From: Pleurobrachia bachei
Taxonomy: Eukaryota; Ctenophora; Tentaculata; Cydippida; Pleurobrachiidae
Direction of reading: 5' to 3'
Length of the DNA: 20,106 nucleotides
Assembly (NCBI GenBank): GCA_000695325.1
Contig: AVPN01000149.1
Coordinates: forward strand, 62,569 to 82,674
Positions 1 to 13,800 of the stretch are shown piece by piece. Position numbers and translations under genes: made by a program. The first letter of the stretch is position 1. The number at the start of each line of letters is the position of its first letter. The notes below the pieces were generated by a model. It saw nothing but the letters and a program-made list of their open reading frames with translations. It did no database searches and was not told where the DNA came from.

Positions 1-1877
1 CACTTTCTCAAATGGCAGACACTTGTTGTTCCGACATTGGAAAATCTCCTGGCCAAAGGAATCTTCTTTCGGTGTCACGAAAGTTAGCTGTTTTTCGCCT
101 GCTATTGTAAATATCTTCCGTTTAAATTGGTGTGGACAGGAATCTATTTTTGGCGGACTTTTGGAAATCGGACATTGCTCGGAGCAAAGTCCCGAGCAGG
201 CTAATAGGAGAAAAATCTCACCGAAAGTGTATTGGCAAGCCATTACAGGGGCTGTGACCTGGGTCTCCTGTGTGATACCAAGTATGGTCGACTCCCTGAA
301 GACAGAATAGTTGAAATGAAAGCACTCCCCTTGAATTAGGAATTCAAGGCTTTCCAATCCTGGTAGACAATACCCAATAAACTTGTTCCAAGTTCCAACT
401 CCGACTGCCTTGGTGGCAACCTCAGACAGCAATCTCCGGCAGACCTTGTTTTCATTTCCACACGTATCAACTCCATCACAAAGCAACTGCGAAGGTATCG
501 TGGTCTTCGGACCAAATTTACAGATGTAAACGTCCTTACACTGCTGCTGCCCGTTCTCTGAGAACCTTTGAAAAATGCCTGTTCCACACACAGACCACAG
601 GTCCAATATCTCATCCTCCCCACCGATGCAGTCTACCACCCCATCTCCTAGCCAACTCAGTGGTATGGGTGAAGAAATTGTGGGATCCATTTTTCTGTGA
701 CACCTCCTGGTACTCCTGATGCACTCCGATTCGTCCTCCCCCAAGGAGCAGTCCCAGGTACCGTCACAAATCTGATGCTTGTGGATGGTACAGGTAGAGG
801 TCACATCCACACAGAGGATATCCAAGTTGTCATCGCAAAGACCCTCCCGCAGTTCGTCACATACCATAACCTTGGCAACGGTGGACATGTAGCCTCCAAT
901 GGGACATGACAAGGCCACCCTGGCCGGATCGGAGCAATTTGTTTGGTCCATGAGGTCCATGCAGTTGGGGATGTATGTGTAACGAAAAGAGTCACTATTG
1001 AATCTTTTATATTCTTCTTCAAAGTAATTCAGATGCCGTTTGTAATGGGCACACCGTGTAAAGTTGAATATCGGAACTTCCACGAGCTCCCGGTTAAAAT
1101 TCCTCAACATTTTGCACGAACTCAGGTTCGATTCAGTGATATTACACGTCCTCGTATCAGCCTCTTTATTACAGATATTATAGTATTTAAACGAGGTCGA
1201 GGCATGTGTGCATGCTGCACTGATAGGCAGCCACTCAAATGGTTCGATACTCGTACACCGGAAACCGTATGTGTACCCTCCGCAATGTGTTTCATCCTGA
1301 CAGCTATCAAAATCACAAACATCATCACAAATCTTCTCTTCCTCTTTTTCACACTTGTCTAGCTCATATCCCTGGCACGATCTCGATCTACTACTGCAGA
1401 GATCTCTTACGGCATGTGGAACATATGAATCAACTGTTGATTCGTGGGTCTGACACAAGGCCGACCCGCATAGTGCACGTGTGTGGGTCATATCGGCATC
1501 CCGAAATCCACATACTTGGTACTGGAATTTGTCAGCGGGGCACGTTGCATTGAAAATCCACCGTTCAAATTTGAGGACGTAATAGTAATCGGGGGAGTTG
1601 TGGCACTGATAAAGGGTGATGTCAAGAGTGGAGGAAGATACGGCATCGGACAACTGGTGGCTACATACTCGTTTTATGAAACCCTTATCTGCTACTAGTT
1701 GGCATCGATCTGGTACTAGGAAGGCTGTTCCGAGGGTCACTGAAAAATAGGTACAGTGATTGTATTGGACCCCTGTTTACCAGGATCTGCTTGGGGAAAA
1801 GAGTTAAACGTACTAAGTTTAGTAATTCAATCTAAATATTGGTTACCATTTAAAAGCAAGATGATGAAGCAGTTCAT
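1..1877 (-). CDS. Secreted cysteine-rich protein with LDLa-like modules (5' part, runs off left edge)
   Basis: I assembled this gene from the minus strand. Exon 1 (1877-1847) encodes MNCFIILLLN plus one base. Exon 2 (1739 down to 1) is open throughout. The 107-base intron has a GTAACC donor and a pyrimidine-rich acceptor ending in TTTTTCAG, and the phases match, giving 590 codons with no stop. The joined N-terminus is a good signal peptide, with cleavage likely after residue 16 (LGTA). An upstream in-frame ATG at 1889 would add four residues. The mature protein is rich in paired cysteines. LDLa-like stretches lie at residues 320-350 (ICDGTWDCSLGEDESEC), about 376-386 (DGVVDCIGGEDE), 411-444 (LLCDGVDTCGNENKVC), and a fourth begins at 579 (FQCRNNKCLPF) and is cut by the window edge. 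Known LDLa domains bind calcium through an acidic DxSDE loop. Here the loop is GEDE or GNEN, so it is divergent. No transmembrane segment is seen in this part. It is probably extracellular. I do not recognise the family beyond LDLa. Confidence 0.82.
721..813 (-). other. LDLa-like module 1 of the secreted protein
   Basis: This is the best LDLa match in the protein. The core CDGTWDC followed by GEDESEC carries the usual Asp-Gly and acidic C-terminal loop. It corresponds to residues 320-350. The later modules at 601-660 and 439-540 keep the CDG or DG core but replace the SDE consensus, so calcium binding there is less certain. Confidence 0.7.
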
Positions 1878-2695
1878 ATTAGAGGTCATACGGGATTCCC
1901 AGCTATATCATGGTATACGAATAGGGGGTAAGGTCAATGGAGGTAAAAAGAGGTAAAACGTAGATGGTGAGCAATGAGAATGAGAGGTGTTTTCGACAAA
2001 TTTAATTTGTTAACGCAAGTACATACTATATCGCACAAGCATCAGGAGCAGTTCTTCTTAGATAGGTGGCTCGCTATTCGTCAAATTGTATCTTCAAAGC
2101 AGCGACATATTTTTATGTACACTTCATGAATTTATATTTAGAACATAATCTTTATCTAACCCTTTAGTAAGTAGTATAGTGAGGTATTCGTCTGTGGATG
2201 AAGCTTTTTTTATTTTTTTCTTCATGGATATGATTGGATGCAGCGTATCTAGTATGTGTTGAGAGGGTGAGAGATAATGGGTTAGTCATGACGAGTCAGA
2301 GTGATAGGATTCAATAGGGCGTACTATAAATGTACTAATTTACCTACCCAAGTACTGTTTAAAGGGAAGTGGGTTTTCGTACCAAATATTGCACAGATTG
2401 GGAATAAAACAAGCCAATTATATATACGGCGAGTGTCAAGCTTCCAAATTATCCCCATTTAACGAACAATAGGGTATTTACCGAACAATTCAAATGGGGT
2501 ATTTGCGAGCCGCAATTCCGATTGGCATTTACTTCTGTGAGAGAGGACAGTTCAGATTTTGATGAAACTCGGAAAGAAATATTCTTTGGTGCCTTATAGG
2601 AGGAGACACTAGCGTGGTCGTGCACACAAACAAATCGTGGTACCCCCATGTTACTACAGAGAGTCAGAAATTTTGGACGTTGCAAAATATACCAG
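1878..2695. other. Intergenic, AT-rich, no gene seen
   Basis: This stretch lies between the start of the LDLa-type gene (which reads left) and the poly(A) signal of the small UBA-like gene (also reading left). It should hold the promoter and 5' UTR of the LDLa-type gene. The only longer open frame (minus strand 2685-2449, 78 codons) has no recognisable domain, and its donor-like end does not match the phase of the neighbouring exon, so I do not call it. I see no RNA gene or mobile element here. Confidence 0.5.
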
Positions 2696-2705
2696 TTTAT
2701 TTATT
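2696..2705 (-). terminator. Poly(A) signal for the small UBA-like gene
   Basis: Overlapping AATAAA hexamers (AATAAATAAA on the minus strand) lie about 70 bases downstream of the TAA stop at 2773-2775. This is a normal distance for a short 3' UTR. Confidence 0.55.
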
Positions 2706-2772
2706 TAAAATGGCTGTCAAATAAATATACAAAGATCACCTCATTTAGAGTAAAAAGTTTTTTGGTATCAAG

Positions 2773-3120
2773 TTAGTTTCGTTTTTGTTTCCGTCTCCAA
2801 TAATCGTCCACATTCCTTCTTCTCTCAGCGTGAAGTCTTTGTACATGTTGCAGGAGGTTATTGGTAGAGTTGTCCCTTCCTAAAGCTTGAACGGCTGCCT
2901 AGGGAAAAGGAAGAATTTACAATAAAACGTAATGCCTTTCGATATATTATGGAGATAATAATAAGAGGAAGAGAGAGAGAGAGAGAGAAAAAGCTTTCTC
3001 TATCTCTCTTTCCGTATCTCCATATCTCTTTCTCACCTTGGCAATAGTCCGAGAATAACCTAAGCGGACTGCATAAGAAACAAAACTCTCCCTGTTCGCA
3101 GACGGTCTTGGTTCGCCCAT
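2773..3120 (-). CDS. 69-residue stand-alone UBA-like protein (Regnase/N4BP1/KHNYN type)
   Basis: The gene has two coding exons on the minus strand: 3120-3037 (84 bases) and 2898-2773 (126 bases). The 138-base intron has donor AAG|GTGAGA and acceptor TTCCTTTTCCCTAG. The joint is phase 0 and gives 69 codons plus TAA. The protein contains VRLGYS at residues 18-23, then an AAVQALGRD helix, a STNNLL motif at 39-44, and a basic tail ending WRRKQKRN. The pattern LGYS, then a helix with LG, then D..TN.LL is the three-helix UBA-like signature I know from the ubiquitin-interacting domains of the ZC3H12 (Regnase), N4BP1 and KHNYN proteins. In those proteins it accompanies a PIN-type RNase domain. No PIN domain is present here. 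There is no AG dinucleotide in the 70 bases upstream of the ATG, so a cryptic upstream exon joining there is unlikely. It may be an adaptor-like fragment, or just a different short helical protein. Function is unknown. Confidence 0.55.
2965..3013. repeat. Purine (GA)n tract followed by pyrimidine tract inside the intron
   Basis: A (GA)n tract at 2965-2992 is followed, after the AAGCTTT palindrome, by a CT-rich tract to 3013. The two arms are imperfectly self-complementary and could fold in the intron of the small UBA-like gene. Confidence 0.6.
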
Positions 3121-3694
3121 ATTGTGAAAGATAGGTTGTATATATTGTTGTTTTGTGAAAATAGCAGAGTAAGAGGTGTGTGGTATGTATCAACCAAGGT
3201 AACAAGGATAAAAGTGGCAATGCAGCATTAGAATTAGTGGGAATGAGAAGGAGACTCATCATTGAATGCTTTTGTTTTTGTTGTCTTTCGTTCTACGGAA
3301 CACGTTACGCTGCAGTTCAACCCTTATGCCCAACCCTCATGGAGCGCTCATTCTGGGATAAAATGCAGAATACGAGTTACACCATTCAACCCCGTACTGT
3401 GTCTCCCTCTTTGTTATTCACCGGCCGGGTTACATCATATATCGAGCCAATCTTCCCGCCGCTCCCACTTTATATTCCCCTTCCCCGGACCCAGTATTAA
3501 AAACACTCTAAAAGTGACTTAGAACCTGAAACCTGGTTATGATATACACCGTAAACTTAGGTGTAATCCCTTTGATATAGTAGAAATCTCTGTGAAGTCG
3601 ATATATCACTATCTTGGATCTTCGGCAGTCTATGATACAAAACGCCAGGTATTACCCAATACCCATCCTACAGCTCGACTCATGCAACCCAATG
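3121..3694. other. Intergenic region with no recognisable exon
   Basis: This is the space between the minus-strand UBA-like gene and the first recognisable plus-strand helicase exon. I searched the plus-strand frames for helicase motif I (GKT), Ia and the stretch before motif II, and found none. The short open frames at 3180-3522 have no recognisable domain. The region probably contains the promoter of the UBA-like gene. Confidence 0.5.
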
Positions 3695-3856
3695 TATGAC
3701 CCACTATTATCCCCAGGCGAACTCCCAATATGACCCACTATTATCCCCAGGCCAACTCCTGCAATATATGACCCACTATTATTCCCAGGCCAACTCCCAA
3801 TATATGACCCAAATACTCCCAGGCGAACTCCCAATATGACCCACTATTATCCCCAG

Positions 3857-3868
<12 letters not shown>
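3695..3868 (+). repeat. 34-bp minisatellite that repeats a splice acceptor
   Basis: There are five copies of a 34-38 bp unit of the form TATGACCCACTATTATCCCC, then AGGCGAACTCCCAA. The AG dinucleotides sit at 3715-3716, 3749-3750, 3787-3788, 3821-3822 and 3855-3856, spaced 34, 38, 34 and 34 bases. The last copy is the functional-looking acceptor, since GCGAACTCC continues into the helicase exon at 3857. The other four copies therefore duplicate the intron tail plus the first bases of the exon. Copies differ by small changes (GCG versus GCC, and a TG insertion). Confidence 0.9.
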
Positions 3869-8549
<4,681 letters not shown>

Positions 8550-8954
8550 GCAACAGCAGCACAGCTGAAATAGAAGATGCCATCTGAGATGGATGTTATC
8601 TGAGATTGGTGCAATGGGATGTCATCTGAGACACTGATCTGTAAAAATTGAGGACTCTGAAGTATGAGATATTGATATCTCGGTCTGGACAGTTTTGTTG
8701 GTTTTTTTTCTAGCTCGCCACAGTTTTAGCGAAGTGAAATTATTACAGTAGTCTATACTTTTTAACTTGTTAATACGAATTATAGTTAAATTATTTTATT
8801 TTAAGTTATTAGCCCGTGTTAACGAAAGTTACATACATTATTATTATTCAAGATAAAATATTGAGTGTGTTGGTCATGAATTTTTCTGCGACATGATTTT
8901 TGTTAGGAAGTTTGAAAGGTTCGATTGTTTAGTTACGATTTAAGGCACAATAAA
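8550..8954 (+). other. HELQ 3' UTR with repeated ATCTGAG motifs and an AATAAA signal
   Basis: After the TGA, four copies of an ATCTGAG motif occur at 8542-8550 (overlapping the stop), 8580-8588, 8596-8604 and 8622-8630. GAAGATGCCATCTGAG is repeated exactly at 8535 and 8573. An AATAAA hexamer lies at 8949-8954. Confidence 0.55.
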
Positions 8955-9108
8955 GACGTGAGAGAGGGAGATTGAGAGAGTGAAAGCATACCATGATGTC
9001 GGTCATCACTTACCCCGCCATTACATTTGTGGATATTTTAGAGCCAACGTACCACCTTTCTCTCTCCCTCTATCTCTCTCTCTCTCTCTCTCCCTCTATC
9101 TCTCTCTA
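8689..9108. repeat. 420-bp direct repeat, copy 1
   Basis: This matches 9706-10125 at an offset of 1017 with no difference seen by eye. It covers the end of the HELQ 3' UTR, the AATAAA and the start of the CT-rich tract. The open frames in the tract are just Ser/Leu/Pro microsatellite translations. Confidence 0.93.
8949..8954 (+). terminator. Poly(A) signal, copy 1
   Basis: AATAAA about 400 bases after the helicase stop codon. It is duplicated at 9966-9971. Confidence 0.5.
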
Positions 9109-9370
9109 TCTCCCTCCCTCTATCTCTCTCTCTCTCTCTCTCCCTCTATCTCTCTCTATCTCCCTCCCTCTATCTCTCTCTCTCTCTCTCTCCCTCTATC
9201 TCTCTCTATCTCCCTCCCTCTATCTCTCTCTCTCTCTCTCTCCCTCTATCTCTCTCTATCTCCCTCCCTCTATCTCTCTCTCTCTCTCTCTCCCTCTATC
9301 TCTCTCTATCTCCCTCCCTCTATCTCTCTCTCTCTCTCTCTCCCTCTATCTCTCTCTCTCTCTCTCTCCC
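9071..9370. repeat. CT-rich satellite with a 50-bp higher-order unit
   Basis: There are five exact copies of a 50-base unit (9071-9320) mixing TATCTCTCTC, TCCCTCTATC and TCCCTCCCTC blocks, then a degenerate sixth unit to about 9370. The simple repeat has therefore been re-amplified as a longer unit. It is not a coding region. Confidence 0.9.
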
Positions 9371-9380
9371 TCTATCTCTC

Positions 9381-9705
9381 ATTCGACTAATTATGTAATT
9401 ATCTCATTAGCAAATGGTTTAATCATAAATTTAACATGCTCTACCCCCACTAACACGGTGTTTCCGGTCGGGGTAGACCCTTTTCCCGGGTCCAAAACTC
9501 CAATTTTTACGATTTTTGCGTCCCCCCTCACAGTACTTGACGCGCATGCATGTAAACCCGGAAATGGACCCTCTGCCCTTCATCCCGAGCCGGCCAAAAC
9601 TTTTTGGTGTTTCTGGGGACCATTTGGGATACATTGGTGAAGGAATTGGCTGGTTCCATTTTTTTTCCAATTCGGGGTGATATTTTCCATTCCCGCCCCT
9701 AACTA
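9381..9705. other. Unidentified non-coding segment between direct repeats
   Basis: This is 325 bases of unique sequence between the CT satellite and the second 420-bp repeat. It has no recognisable exon, RNA gene or terminal repeats. The 79-codon minus-strand frame (9670-9431) shows no domain. It could be part of a mobile repeat that I cannot name. Confidence 0.4.
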
Positions 9706-10120
9706 ACAGTTTTGTTGGTTTTTTTTCTAGCTCGCCACAGTTTTAGCGAAGTGAAATTATTACAGTAGTCTATACTTTTTAACTTGTTAATACGAATTAT
9801 AGTTAAATTATTTTATTTTAAGTTATTAGCCCGTGTTAACGAAAGTTACATACATTATTATTATTCAAGATAAAATATTGAGTGTGTTGGTCATGAATTT
9901 TTCTGCGACATGATTTTTGTTAGGAAGTTTGAAAGGTTCGATTGTTTAGTTACGATTTAAGGCACAATAAAGACGTGAGAGAGGGAGATTGAGAGAGTGA
10001 AAGCATACCATGATGTCGGTCATCACTTACCCCGCCATTACATTTGTGGATATTTTAGAGCCAACGTACCACCTTTCTCTCTCCCTCTATCTCTCTCTCT
10101 CTCTCTCTCCCTCTATCTCT

Positions 10121-10125
<5 letters not shown>
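9706..10125. repeat. 420-bp direct repeat, copy 2
   Basis: This is the second copy of 8689-9108, including a second AATAAA at 9966-9971. It ends where the tract changes from TATCTCC to TACTCTC. Confidence 0.93.

Positions 10126-10182
<57 letters not shown>
10078..10182. repeat. (CT)n microsatellite
   Basis: A CT-rich tract, nearly pure (CT)n from 10126 to 10182. It abuts unique sequence AAGATGAGCC. Confidence 0.9.
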
Positions 10183-10185
<3 letters not shown>

Positions 10186-10801
10186 ATGAGCCAATCAAGC
10201 AAGTGTTGTGAGTTTTTTGCCCCTGATACCACTTATTATGTGTCTGAGTCCCTGTCGATATGAGGACTATTATTATGAGCTATATATATTTCTGACACTG
10301 AGAATGAATTTAATTCAAGTTGCTTGTTAAATTATTTTTCATTTTCCCAAACTTTTAGATCCAGTTTTTATTTCTTGTCTCCAACGGTGGTTATTTTGCG
10401 GTTAAACAGCTGGTTAGGCTATTCTTGGATATTATAGTGTGTACCCCCCGAGTGTTACTGATACTATGTGTTTTGCATAACATGTAGACACATATTCTTG
10501 GAAAGAATAGAGAGAATGATTGTAGCTTATAGTTTGTTACATCATCCTGCAATAAGTGTGTTCCAGGTTCCTTGAGTTACTGTTCCTTGCTCCTGATACC
10601 CATGATACTGATATGATTGGGAGCTGTGTAGTTTGATACAATACAGTTTGATTACAGATCATTTTTGGCAAGATCTTCCTTTTAGCTACAATTGTTTCTT
10701 ATCTCAATTCCCCTAACTATCCAATCCACCTGCATAGCTGTTATAGAGTAGCAATTCAATCTGGACGGACTGCGGGCGGCTGATTCAGACTACCGTTATT
10801 C
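10183..10801 (+). other. Upstream region of the collagen-like gene
   Basis: The region is AT-rich, with a TATATATA stretch near 10280 and no recognisable domain. A 25-codon frame starts at ATG 10186 (MSQSSKCCEFF, ending TGA at 10261-10263), but nothing supports it as a gene. An in-frame TGA 18 bases before the ATG at 10802 closes the giant frame upstream. The promoter or 5' UTR should lie here, but I cannot place the transcription start. Confidence 0.45.
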
Positions 10802-13800
10802 ATGTCGTGGCAGCCGTGGTCGGCAGGTTCCTGGCCTGGTAGCTATAGCAACAATGATGCTAGTGCTGTAGGTGGTAACTATAGCAACAATGGTGCTGCT
10901 GGAAATGGTTACTATAGCAACAACGATACTGTAGGTCGTAACTATAGCAACAATGATGCTGCTGGTAGTGCTAACTATAGCAACAACGATGCTACTGGAA
11001 ATGGTTACTATGGCAACAATGATGCTGGACAAAATGGTTACTATAGCAACAATGATGCTACTGTAGGTGGTAACTATAGTAACAATGATGCTGGAGGTAA
11101 TAACAATGACCCTGGTGGTTACTTTGAAAACAGAAATGACCCCGGTGGTGGCTATGGAAGCTTCAGCCCTGGAACAGGTAGCTTTGATAATGCTGAAACT
11201 GGAGGATATAGCCCTGGAACCGCAACAGCCGCTAGTGAGGCCTACAACGGTAATTGGGGCAATGGAAATACCACCACAGCTGGATTTGGTACTGCTGGAA
11301 ATACTGCCGATGGATATGGCGGTGCTGTAAATGCCACAATATCTACAGAGGGTCTGGGTTACCAAACATTCATGGCAGCTCAACAGAATAGTAGCCCAAT
11401 AGATTACAACAATGCTGGTTACAACAGCAGCTACTATGACAGCAATGTGTATGATTACAATTACCATGGTAACCAAGGGAGTCCTGACAACAATAACAAC
11501 CAGGGTTACAACGGTTACTATGACAATAATGGTCACAACAATTCAGGTTACAATTACGGTAACAATGCGAATGACAGTTACCAAAACGATTACAATGGTA
11601 ACCAAAATGGTACTGAAAGAAACACAGGGCTGGATGGTTACAACAACGGTTACCGAGACGGTTACTATGGCAACAGTCCATATAATGGTTACAATGGTTA
11701 CTACGACAGTTACACTTACAATAACGATTACTACAGCGGTTACAACTATGAAACCAGTTACCAAAGTTACACTTACGGTTACCATGGTTACAACGACCAA
11801 CACTCGCATAGCCCTGGTTACGTACTTGATTACTATGGTAACGACCGGCCAGCCTCTCCGGACGGCGATAAATCTGAGTTCCCCTCCCCTCCCCCTGACC
11901 AAATTCCGGTTCCCCCTCCCCCATTTGGTGTCATGTATTCCCCGCCTTGTTGGGCATTCAAAGACACCTCGAGTTTGCTAGATGACGATGAAGATTCCAC
12001 CTCAGATTTCTCAACTCCCTCTCCCTCTGCCACACCCTCTCGATCCTCCAAGCTGACCAAGATCCTTGAAACGGACCAGTTGGTTATCGAGGAGAGAAAG
12101 AAACGTCACAACCCTCTAACGTGCAAGAGGTGTATAGCAAAGGGGAGAGGACAACCACAAGTGCCTGCAGAACGGTCAACTATCTCTGACACCCGGACAC
12201 GACGTACAATTTCTGATAACCTATCCGGTTTGATCCAGAAGCTCCCCTATCCCATTACAGACACAGAGGGTGAGGTTTCAACTTCCATTCTGTACGGAGA
12301 TCAGACAAATACCATTACAGGTGGTTCTGTGAAGATGAGAGTTCGCACGTGCAGTTGCATCTCCCTCACAAAGTGTAGACACATGATCCGAGTGAGGCAC
12401 GTGAGTAAGGAAGAGGTTTGCAGGTGTGTGGGGGAGTGTAGGTGTGACGTGTTGATTAGGTTCAGAGAGGCTTCAGGTAGGAGTAGTAGGACTGATCCCC
12501 AACACGTTGAAGTGGTTTTATCTCCTCACCCCAGGAGCAGGGAGGTGTCTGCGGTTGCATCAGTTGCATCCTACAGTCAGGCCGGTAATGTTATGGAGAT
12601 CCCCTCTCAAGGGTTCTCTGTGGAATCGGATATCAAGAAGGTCGAGGTTGCCGTTGTAGAACCAGCACAGACAGATACGCTCTCAAATAGAGGGGATGAA
12701 TACTTCAAACGAAATGTTCGTCAAAGGAGAGCAAGTAACACGAGCGATGGGTCAAGTCAGCCTAGCCGTAGCTCTGTGAGTAGGAGTAGACGCAGTAAAC
12801 GGGGAACAAGAGGTGGTCCAGGACAACCAGGTGGTCCAGGACAACCAGGTGTCCCAGGACAACCAGGTGGTTCAGGACAACCAGGTGGTCCAGGACAACC
12901 AGGTGTCCCAGGACAACCAGGTGGTTCAGGACAACCAGGTGGTCCAGGACAACCAGGTGTCCCAGGACAACCAGGTGGTTCAGGACAACCAGGTGGTCCA
13001 GGACAACCAGGTGTCCCAGGACAACCAGGTGGTTCAGGACAACCAGGTGGTCCAGGACAACCAGGTGTCCCAGGACAACCAGGTGGTTCAGGACAACCAG
13101 GTGGTCCAGGACAACCAGGTGGTCCAGGACAACCAGGTGGTCCAGGACAACCAGGTGGTCCAGGACAACCAGGTGGTCCAGGACAACCAGGTGGTCCAGG
13201 ACAACCAGGTGGTCCAGGACAACCAGGTGGTCCAGGACAACCAGGTGGTCCAGGACAACCAGGTGGTCCAGGACAACCAGGTGGTCCAGGACAACCAGGT
13301 GGTCCAGGACAACCAGGTGGTCCAGGACAACCAGGTGGTCCAGGACAACCAGGTGGTCCAGGACAACCAGGTGGTCCAGGACAACCAGGTGGTCCAGGAC
13401 AACCAGGTGGTCCAGGACAACCAGGTGGTCCAGGACAACCAGGTGGTCCAGGACAACCAGGTGGTCCAGGACAACCAGGTGGTCCAGGACAACCAGGTGG
13501 TCCAGGACAACCAGGTGGTCCAGGACAACCAGGTGGTCCAGGACAACCAGGTGGTCCAGGACAACCAGGTGGTCCAGGACAACCAGGTGGTCCAGGACAA
13601 CCAGGTGGTCCAGGACAACCAGGTGGTCCAGGACAACCAGGTGGTCCAGGACAACCAGGTGGTCCAGGACAACCAGGTGGTCCAGGACAACCAGGTGGTC
13701 CAGGACAACCAGGTGGTCCAGGACAACCAGGTGGTCCAGGACAACCAGGTGGTCCAGGACAACCAGGTGGTCCAGGACAACCAGGTGGTCCAGGACAACC

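Noticed and set aside
336-623. 95-codon minus-strand frame
   Set aside because: The adjacent minus-strand frame is open over the whole 1.7 kb, contains the LDLa-type cysteines and joins to a signal peptide, so this one is a shadow.
8980-10263. Ser/Leu/Pro-rich ORFs
   Set aside because: They are translations of (CT)n microsatellites. Their only non-repeat ends are 3' UTR and unidentified sequence.
10796-11981. Several antisense and alternate-frame ORFs over the Asn/Tyr-rich region
   Set aside because: They follow from the biased composition (AAC, GGT, TAC codons) and show only Val/Ile/Thr or Cys/His-like low-complexity translations.
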